Origin: Stictocephala bisonia
Lineage: Eukaryota; Arthropoda; Insecta; Hemiptera; Membracidae
Reading direction: 5' to 3'
NCBI GenBank assembly: GCA_035578905.1
Contig: JAQJVL010002566.1
Coordinates: 1-64,000, forward strand
DNA length: 64,000 nt
In this document: positions 55,068 to 64,000 of the stretch, piece after piece
Layout: every line of letters starts with the position of its first letter
Position numbering within the stretch: position 1 is the first letter of the stretch
The notes under the pieces: generated by a model
Told to the model about the DNA's origin: nothing
The model's database searches: none
Seen by the model: the letters and a program-made list of their open reading frames with translations, nothing else
Program-made: the position numbers and the translations under genes

Positions 55068-55364
55068 TTTGCGCGGTCCAACATTGCGGCTACAGATTTA
55101 AAGATATCGATCTGGAACCAAAACCAAATTGAAACCAGATACATTTCTGACTAAAATCGCTTTTTAAAATTTCGATAACAGCTCTAGTTTTATTTTGGCA
55201 CTAGTTTGAATATTGGGTAACTTCAATAACCTATAAAATCGAAATGAAGGAGAATTCGAAAATTCTAAAAAGCGATTTGAGTCAAAAATGTCTTTATCTT
55301 TAAATAGATGTTTCATTTATAATTTTACGACAGTAAATAAGGGCAGTATCTTGGACCGCGCAAA
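55068..55364. mobile_element. hairpin MITE with perfect 14-bp ends
   Basis: TTTGCGCGGTCCAA (55068-55081) and TTGGACCGCGCAAA (55351-55364) are exact inverted repeats. Further inward, TCTGACTAAAATCGCTTTTT pairs with AAAAAGCGATTTGAGTCAAA, so the element is largely self-complementary. The right end plus adjacent CAGTTTTTACGCT recurs at 52624-52647 (ACCGCGCAAAGCAGTTTTTA), evidence of a second, truncated copy. Confidence 0.65.
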
Positions 55365-57020
55365 GCAGTTTTTACGCTTCTCAGCGCGGGGGTTTAGAGC
55401 CCTCTTAATTAAATGTACTGAGCAATGACACCATTTTGGCATCTGTATTAAATAACTTATTTTATTTATTATATCATTACAGGCTGTGTAGAAAAAAGAT
55501 TGTATGTGCTCACCTCTTTTTCTATATAACAGTCTTGACTTTTCAATTAATTTATCTTAATTAAGTGTTTGCGTTGTGTGATAATTTTTTTAAATTGCTC
55601 GTTGAAGGGAACTGGTAACTTGTACTAAATAGTCTTTATAATATTGTACAACAAATTAAGAATATTCTAAAACCAAATATTTTAGCTAAACAATATTTCC
55701 AAAAAGTAGTTGATAGTGCTTTATTGATTAAAAGCACGGAATAAGCAGACAGAGAAGCCTCACGGCCAAGGAATAGGGATAATGCTACAAGGCCGATCAA
55801 GGGAGGCCTATTTCTCAAAATGCAGGCTTTGACACTGTCGCTGTGCCTCCTTATTCTATGGTAAAAGTTAAAACGGCACTTCTCTTACACTGGAAATTGA
55901 TGCATTTTATTCGATTTTATTCAATGCATAAAATCACACCTTTTGTGTAGGAATTGTGTTGTCCATGAATAATTTCCAGGAATTGTGTTGTCCATGAAAT
56001 GTCGACTATGTAAGTAGGTTTACCATCAGACGACCGGCTATCGTCAGTATCGTCTGTCTGTCCGTCTCCAGACCATTATGTGAGTAACAGTTGTCAGTTG
56101 ATTGTCCTCCCCCACTTGGCTACCAAGCGGCGCGTTTATCAGCAGCAAGCGTACGCATTTTGCAGTTGTGAGTCGAACATTATTTCACTTCATGTAAACG
56201 TTTCACGCTTTCATTTTAAAACATTTTTATTTCAAATTTTAATATACTTTGTAGGACAAGAGTTACTAGAACTCTTGATAAAAAAAACCCTAGGCGGAAG
56301 ATTTTTTATACATTTTTGTTTGTTTTTTAAATACTAAATTAGGACAGTATTTATTGGTATTTAATAAACCAAAACAGTTTAACAAAATCTATATCACGAG
56401 GAACTAGCTTGACAATTATGATGTTCTGTGTAAAAAAAGGACAAGCTAAAATATGTACGTTAATAAATAAAGCTACAATCTTCATTTGAATTTAACATTG
56501 GCCTAAAGGAAAATCGAATCCAATTTGGTGTAGCATAATCTTAAAAGTATTTTGGTAGCGTGTATTCAGAGAACTTTGTTAACACTTCAGGAGTGCCACA
56601 AGTCACGAATTTGGGACCTTTGTTTCTTTTTAATTTATTAACGAAAATGTTCTAACTGTGAAACAAAACTCAATGCCAAATATATGAAAATATCTATATA
56701 TCACTGATCCGAGACTATTATGTGGCTTTTTAACCAACTTATATTGATTCGGTAATAGGGTGGGCCAAAGACAACCCCAGAACAGTGGTAGTCGTAAAAC
56801 TAACCTGTCATTCTTTTATTAATCAGTGGCTGTAGAATAACAAACTTTTCTGTGCGATATCTTGACGTTTAATACATATACAGTACTCCAAGTTGAATCA
56901 CCACTTCTTTTAATGACCACCATGCTTGTTTATTGATTCGAATTCATCCTAGTGTGCCACTGTAATTTTGAATAGGAACCGGATGTACTCAGTCGAGGCC
57001 ATCTGTAGGAAATTGTTCTC
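55365..57020. other. intergenic, nothing recognised
   Basis: AT-rich. A 22-base tandem duplication (AGGAATTGTGTTGTCCATGA) occurs at 55949-55999. No frame or element ends are found. Confidence 0.4.
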
Positions 57021-57140
57021 ATGGATAGTGTGGTAATTTCCGGAGCTAAGCGTAGTAGAAGTGCGCCAGTCAACTCCGTGACTGACTTGCTACACGGTGC
57101 TTCAGAGTTACACTGGTCCAGTGGAGACTGTTGTTCATAA
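57021..57140 (+). CDS. short coding-like ORF, possible first exon
   Basis: ATG at 57021 in the context TCATGG, with an in-frame stop just upstream (57006-57008). Encodes 39 residues beginning MDSVVISGAKRSRSAPVNSV and ending WSSGDCCS. The Ser/Arg/Pro-containing composition looks more protein-like than the surrounding AT-rich noise. No family is recognised and no clear donor is seen. It may be a first exon, a small ORF or chance. Confidence 0.25.
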   Translation: MDSVVISGAKRSRSAPVNSVTDLLHGASELHWSSGDCCS

Positions 57141-59344
57141 TATATTCAAGAAAACTGTTGTTTGCCCATACTTTAAGTATATGACCGTGTATGCTGTCAG
57201 TGTAAACAGGCTTAAAAATATTTTGATACCGATAAAGGCTTCTAAGTTTTAAGGGTGCTGAAATCATCCTTAATTGGCTGATTAAAGCATGCTGAAATAG
57301 TTTACATCAATTTACTGAGGAACGCCTCCTTGGACCTCTGAGTTGTTTTAGTTCATGAGAATATGTGTAGTGTAGGGCCAAGTAAGAACATTATTTATGG
57401 CATGACACCACTGTAGTGACCCATGGGCTGTAACATTACAGATGCACGCACAGTTAGAACTGCCCCACCCATACACTACAGTGGTTTTGTTTTATTGTAA
57501 ACCTTATTGTAAAAGAAAGTGGCCTTTCATTTTATAGCATGGTTCTATCATGCTGACAAATGTTTTTACAGGGAGAACATTATTTCTATATGACGAATAT
57601 TCATAGCACAATAAACGCCAACAAGTTTAAACATTTATAAAATGGTTAGTAGTTTATTTTGAGGTTTAAAACCAATTATTCCCAATATATTATTAATACT
57701 CTTTAAAGATAAAAAATACACATTGAATAGCAAAGAAAAAGGCTTTGCTTAGTAAAATAAATACGCTTTTCTTGTAAGCGAAGAATTAATTAAAATATTT
57801 AGTTAAAATGTATATAAACAAATTTGTTCTTATTTTTTCCAAAGAGCTAACATTTTAGTTCGGTTTCAAATCCTTAAAAACAGCCCTCATATTCTGCAGT
57901 TTTAGTCACATAGTTAGAGTTATACTCTGCTTTTATCTCTCTTGGAAACAAGCCAAAATTATAATCGAGAAGTAGTGAAGCCACACAAGATGGAAAAAGG
58001 GGCCTTCCAAAGTTACAAAGGAGTTCTCAAAATTTGTTCACATTTAATGTTGCCTGTTTGACAGTACCCTGAGCTAGAATAGTTTCATCATTCTTTGACA
58101 GAAGGATTTATTACAAGTTTTATTATTTTTTCTACTATCAGACCTTAAACTGAGCCTAAAATTACCCTAAACGATGAAATAATTGTGTTATTTTGATTTG
58201 CTCTTATAAAGCCCACCACGTACTAACGAACTGAGCACTGTTAGGTAACATCTTGACATGTTACTTACTACTTACGTTAGAATGTAGTGAAACCAAGAAC
58301 ATGAGCATTTGGCCAAACTGAGCTCCGAACAGTCTGTTATCGGTTTTCCCCTGACTCATCAGTTATGGCTTAGGGTTGGTAATGTGAGGCTTGTTCGTAG
58401 CATCCTGCTGTAATATTCTTTAATTATTACAACAGATGTACATCAGTTCTAATTTACTAATAACTGCCACTGAGGTGTTCGTTCGGCTATGAGTAAGTGA
58501 CCTCTGTAACTTCAATCAGCTTTGTTTTAGTGAAAATGTTTGAATTTCATATAATAAGCAAGCTAATTTAGTAATTGATAGTACAGCAATGACTAGTTGA
58601 AGAAATCTATACCGCATGTCACATAGGTCTTCAGTTGATATGAGCAACAAATATTAGGAATATCTAATATGAAATTTATTTATTTAACTAATAAGATTTT
58701 ACATGAAAAAATTAAATTCTTACTTGAAATGTAGTTCACTTCAGAGGTAAGGAACAGCAGTAGTAGAAAAACATTCATCATTGAAAACAGGAGCGAAAAA
58801 TCTATTAAAGTAAATCAGAAAACACAATACGGAATTAATCCTTTAATCAAGCTTCCCTCAATGACCTTTCTATTTGAAATATCTTTTTTAAAAAGGGGGC
58901 TGCAGCTTGTAATGGAAAAACTTCGTTCTTGAGGTGAAAATGAATTGCCCTTTCTTACATATAAGGCTGTGATGTTTAAAATTTGGGACCTTATTGGATT
59001 TTTTTTCAACTGTGTCGTTTTTATTTCTCATAATTTATTCGTTTTGTTTTCATAGACTACATATTTATCTGTTGTTACACTATTGTTTTAACAGAACAGC
59101 TTATCTCTTAGCGTTCAAATGTTACATGTTAGTCTTCATTAAATGTCATATTTATAGTTTCAAATTTATTAGTTAATATGTTATAAAGTAGTTTAGGTAA
59201 GTTTTATGTTTATAATTTTATGTTCCTTTTTTGAAAAAGTTATAATTTAGAAGAATTTTTACTTAATCATTATAAGAAAAAAATTTAAAATTTTGCTAAC
59301 TTTATCTCCATTGCATTATTAATTTAAAATTGTATTGTAATTAA
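57141..59344. other. intergenic, little recognised
   Basis: Contains a minisatellite-family fragment at about 57405-57490 (CCCCACCCATACACTACAGT, then GG). Otherwise AT-rich without features. Confidence 0.4.
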
Positions 59345-59455
59345 TATATTAGGAGAGAAAGTGTCGTTAGTGGACTTGTATTCTTAGGTAAGTTTGCTGA
59401 TCTCTCCTAATATACTAATTTCTGGCCCAGTGCCTCTAACCTAACCTATAATTTT
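59345..59455 (-). mobile_element. relative of the 6525-6786 repeat
   Basis: On the minus strand: AGGTTAGGTTAGAGGCACTG, GGCCAG..., ATATTAGGAGAGATCAGCAA, ACTTACC, CAAGTCCACTAACG, the same order as at 6525-6620 (+). It has its own short inverted repeat (TATTAGGAGAGA / TCTCTCCTAATA, 59347-59416). Confidence 0.6.
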
Positions 59456-61256
59456 ACTTTAATAATGTAACTAAGTATGAACCTATAATTGGCGAATTAA
59501 TAAATATTCAATAGTAGAGGAATGTTAATAGTACACGTCACAATACAACATCAAGTATTAGGACTACAAGCTTTTAGAAAACAAACAGAAAACAAACAGA
59601 TTGAAACAAAAATGGATATTAAATAAAAGACATTTCTAAAACACAACCAGTTTATTGACAATCAGTGCGTAACTAACAATGTGTTAGGCTCCCAGGTGGT
59701 CGGAACGGAATGTGTGCGCCCCACACAAGTCACTCATCTCTCATTGTACCGAACATAGCCAAACCACGTAAATAATGCAAACAATCTCTAGTCAAGCAGT
59801 CTTTTCATGGAAGCCCTGTCTGCTTCTGATTGTAATGAAAACAAACCTAATACAATAAATATTTGTATTTGATACAGCTCTAAAAAATTCATTATTGGAA
59901 CTTTATTTTAGGTAAATATATATTTGACTGAAATCATAAAAATTATAAGTACGCTAAATAATAATTAACAGCACTACAATTTTAATAACATTACAGGTTG
60001 ATTTCTTAGTTAAAAGTTTGTTACCTTCTATTTATCTAACATAAATTTGGCTGCAATTAATAACACCAATTAAAATAATCAATATAATAAGTATGTAATG
60101 TTGGATGTGCATTGTAAATATTCATCAATTAATGCAAGTTTGTTTCTTTTTCTTATATGGCATTTATTATTGGATTTGCAAATGATAAAATTAACATAGA
60201 CATCACATGTTCAACAAGAATGCCACCCAAGTTGATGAGAATCAACTGAGAATTAAAGCACTTATTGAAGTAACTCTAAAATTTGGTGTTAAAACACAGA
60301 GTAAGCAGTTGGTTTATTTACAACACTACGCTTTTAATCGGCTAAATGGGCATGTAAAAAAATTAAAATTTACAATTCCTTTTCTTTTTTACAGGTTTGA
60401 ACATTTTAACAGGAATTTAATGTAATTTACTATAAATTCATGTTGAAATGTGCAAATCATGTAATCTTACAAATCAAATATAGGTATAACATACTCGCAT
60501 AGGAAAATCTTTAGGAAACACCCAACAAATTATCTACGGGAAACCTTTTACTTACAGTATTTTTAACTGAAAATAATCCATAATACATTTCTTAGTGATA
60601 TTTTTGGCAAACATACCAATAGATTTAAATTTCTTTAGATGCAATTCATAGCATTGGTCAGGGAAAGTCTGAGGGGACCCTCCTTTAAGTAGTATGGGCA
60701 ATCACAAAAGCAATGTTCCATGTCGAAACATATTAAGAGAATTGACAAATTTATTGATACTTCTAAAAAGAGGCTGAGTGACATCTACAACTGTGGAAGG
60801 AACACAGATTAGGTACTATCTGTTCTGCGTGTCCTTGGGAAATGAATAGAATAGGGAAAACGAGTCACTGCGTAACCGGTTGTATTTTTTATTACCAAAT
60901 AACCTAACGCTCATAGCAAAGTCTCATCCTTTGGCCATTGTAACAAATGTTTCAAAAGTTAACAGTCCTAAATCAACACTATATAGGTTTTGAAAAGCAT
61001 TAGTGGACATAAAATGGGTTGTTTAGCGTTCTTCGAATCTTCCTATCAGTATGATTACATCATGTAATCACTAATTTTATTTACCAATATGAAATCACAA
61101 ATGTTTTTACTACGAAAATATTGGCAATGTTCTATTAGGTATTATAAAAATAAAGCAAATTCTTAAGAGGTTTTAAATAGGTTTTACAAGAGATGTTTTA
61201 ATATTTTCCAGTGGATCCTAGGTAGCCTGTATCTTCATTTGCATTGATGACAATAA
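59456..61256. other. intergenic, nothing recognised
   Basis: AT-rich. The 72-codon ORF at 60207 has an ordinary hydrophilic composition and no recognised motif. Confidence 0.4.
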
Positions 61257-61835
61257 TCTATATTTATAAAAGAGGATGTTTGTATATATATGTTTGAAGT
61301 TTATGCGCTGCCAAACCATCCAACCGATCGCCATGAAACTTTAGGATGTTGTCCTGTGTACTCCCGAGATGGTTTCTGTGAAGTTTGATGCAGATCCATC
61401 CACAGGGTCCCGCCCCATGGGCTCCTAAAGATCCCATATTATTCAAATGGAGAATCTGAATTATTTACAAAAAACATATGACTGTGTGGTTTAATGTAGT
61501 TTCACATGCCATAAGCAGATTGAAGTTCTCACAACAACAGTACTGTATATGTTTTGATTTATTGTAGTTCTACATTTCACCTTGAGAGTGTAGCACACGC
61601 TACTTTTACTTGATCAGGTGATCTGTATTTGGTGTTAACCTTTTTTCCTCGGTAATTAAAACATGTGGTGAAATGTGAAAATAAAAAATTATTTGTTTTG
61701 CAGTTTACTTTTTATGACATGCCTCCTAAAAAATCTAATATTGGTAGAAGAAGCAAAAATGCTCGAATTCTTTCAGCTATTAGGTTCTAAATCAAACTCA
61801 ATATTATGACCGGCGAAGCGGGCGGGTACAGCTAG
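61257..61835 (+). mobile_element. non-autonomous Helitron
   Basis: Starts TCTATATTTATAAAAGAGGA after an A and ends with a GC-rich subterminal block (ACCGGCGAAGCGGGCGGGTA), then CAGCTAG followed by T. 5'-A|TC...CTAG|T-3' and the short hairpin about 10 bp from the end are Helitron hallmarks, as is the TATAAAAGAGGATGTTTGTA leader. The 579-bp copy encodes no Rep/helicase. It is in the opposite orientation to the 24062 Helitron, and the 3' ends differ, so they are different families. Confidence 0.8.
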
Positions 61836-64000
61836 TATACTATAAAAATTTAACTTGAATTTGTCATTCATTAATAGTGCCTTAATGTCATTTCTATCTT
61901 TTGTAACCTCTTTGTTGTCCTTTATGCATTATGTTACCATTAATCCGAACATCAAGAAACTTTGGGCAGTTATTAAGTTTACTACTGGGAAGGTTTTTGA
62001 CATGGTTTTATTCACAGCCAACTCGTGTTCCAACTCCAATGGTTTTCAAAAAATCAATCCTAATCTTATTTTCAGTGTTATCAGACTACGACTGTTTTTT
62101 TACGTCTACTGATGCCTTTATCATAGCAAGAACTAAACATTTGGAACATATGTATATAGTCCTTTGACGCGGTTGACATTATAAACTTTAAAGAATGTTG
62201 AATATATTATATATTGTTATAGATAAATTGTAATATAACAGTAATTTTAAATTTACTTCATTATCCTTGCTGACACTCATTGGGTTTTCTGCTTGTTACA
62301 TTATGTCACCTGATTACGGTTACAATTACTATTGGTTGTTTGGATAGCTATTGTTTACACTTGACAAAATAATGGCGTACTACTTTTCAGTCCGGGAATA
62401 AAGTTAAAAAATGTCAGACATCAGTGAGTAATGTGTAGGGTCCAAGGGAATTTATAAGAAGATCATGCATTAATTTATTTTGAGATGTCCCAATTAACTG
62501 TAATTTGATTTGTATTCTATTGTGATACCAGATCTTCAGCAGGTCAGAAATAGTTCAAATGTGCTAGCTGACTACCATTACCAAATACAACTTAAGTAGT
62601 AATCTTATTCAATTGTGTCTACATTTTTATTGACAGAGAGAACAATTCACAGGATGCTGGGCTAGGTAAAGGCACAGCTATCTACAAATATATTTTACGG
62701 TAGCACTGTAAATGGTTACCAAGCCTACAACTGCCTCTGTTGTAGTGTTATTACACTTATATTGAGTGTTACATAAAAGGTTTATATTACATAACTCAAA
62801 GTACAGTTTTCTGTCGGAGGAAACCTAGTAGGGCTGTTTAGGACTTTTATTCTTTACCTCTATTGGCTTCTATGGATTTATTCTTTAGACAAGTTTAAAT
62901 ACAACAGCTTTTTTACAAACTTCTCCAAGATTACGTCCCATAATTTTACTTGAAATAAAAACATATTTATTGTGTACTCAAATTATTAGTTTTGTTAAAT
63001 TTTGATTAATTAAAAAGTTACATTCCTAAGAAAAAAAATGATATATCTGTATTAAAAATAACTCAAATGCTAGCAGCAAATCAAGTTGTTGAAATCAAAG
63101 AAGTTGACACTAAAGAGCAAAGACTGAGTGTGAAAGAGGGAGCAATATTGATAGTACAACTGAGAACACTTCACTTCATGTATCAAATGCATCAAAATGT
63201 TTCTACATACTTGCCAAGTCAGCTCTACATTGCTTGTTAGCCTACGAGATCACTAATCTATGCTAAACTACATAGAAAAACAATACAAAATTAACAACTA
63301 AATATCTCCAAAGACAAACGGGAGGTTGCAACTATGACTTTTTTTATACTTAACAAAACTTGATGAAATATGTTTTGTTTTATTACAAAACTTGATGAAA
63401 TATGTTTTGTTTTATATTTGTGGAAAATTCTGCACAGTAAATAATTTTTGACTTTTCGGGGTAAAATTAAAAAAAGTGTTATGTTATGATAACATATTCA
63501 AATATGAAAGTTCAAAAAGTAGCACTAATTTTTGTCAACCAGTTGAAATCATGTGCAGCATTTTTATAAATTCTATACAATACTTATCTTATGTTTTCTA
63601 TATTTTTGCTGCTTTATTATTTTATGCTTAACTAAATTTGCTAAACATAATTTTACAAACGTTACAGATTTTAAGTGGTAAGGAATTCTTAATCCATCCT
63701 TTGTGTATGAGATATGTGGAAACAATTACCATTTAATTTAGTCCGAAACAATTTTGTTTTTAGTTGACAATTTTACAGATCCCAAGATGTAAGATATTTA
63801 TATATTTTAAATAAATAAAACACTTGGAAGAATACATCTAAATATAACATAACATTTGATGTTTTAATTTGTTATTACCATAATTTTAAATCGCAGTAAT
63901 TAACACTGAACAATTACAATAAAGTAAATTGCTCAACAGATTACAATAAAGTAAGTAATGTGAAGTAAGATGTAATGTTTAATGAAGTAATTATTGTTTT
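61836..64000. other. AT-rich DNA to the window end, nothing recognised
   Basis: No frame with a recognisable motif. A 33-bp perfect tandem duplication (TTACAAAACTTGATGAAATA...) lies at about 63350-63415. The two overlapping ORFs at 61855-62167 shadow one another and have no family resemblance. Confidence 0.4.

Overview
The window is nuclear DNA from an animal, most likely an insect. It is AT-rich (roughly two thirds A+T by eye), genes are split by long introns with GT-AG junctions, and the space between exons is packed with arthropod-type transposable elements (RTE-like LINE, tRNA-derived SINEs, hAT, Harbinger, Tigger/pogo and piggyBac-type elements, Helitrons). I cannot name the species from sequence alone.

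Host genes. At the left edge (+ strand) lie the last two coding exons of Integrator complex subunit 10 (IntS10; 1865-2118 and 2769-2934). Converging on it from the right (- strand) is a gene for a small four-helix MARVEL-domain membrane protein. It spans at least 9677-28511 and probably starts at 30330: last exon 9677-9751, middle exons 16201-16311 and 17063-17254, and an N-terminal coding exon present as six tandem copies (27700-28511, period 142 bp). Only the outermost copy has a good splice acceptor, five keep a GT donor, and the copies differ at several residues. This exon array is the most unusual thing in the window.

Mobile DNA. The last MARVEL intron holds a roughly 2 kb imperfect palindrome (about 9975-14690). 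Its left arm was interrupted by an 887-codon open LINE (10497-13243, 12-bp target duplication), and that arm also carries a 35-bp minisatellite with G-quadruplex motifs. The palindrome centre contains exon-like open frames. Other elements with visible ends: hAT MITEs at 389-708 and 33520-33888, a Tigger-type element at 15323-16021, a TTAA-flanked inverted-repeat element at 18900-19322, a Harbinger-type MITE at 34012-34265, a minus-strand Helitron ending at 24062, a truncated Tigger transposase at 25836-26489, a plus-strand Helitron at 61257-61835, a broken piggyBac transposase at 40377-42376 and a putative 3' LTR at 46917-47246. A SINE family with two different heads and one shared tail occurs six times.

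Tandem arrays lie at 31345-31755 (23 bp), 36400-36770 (43 bp), 48696-49050 (25 bp x 14) and 49370-49801 (86 bp).

Two blocks, about 36770-40340 and 42500-45900, are made of homopolymer runs. In each, the left part is A/C-rich and the right part G/T-rich, and the 43-bp satellite can be followed decaying into the first block. I read both as low-quality gap-fill sequence, not biology. From 50 to 64 kb I see AT-rich intergenic or intronic DNA, a few hairpin elements, one possible 5' exon (near 50.7 kb) and one short coding-like ORF (57.0 kb), but no complete gene.
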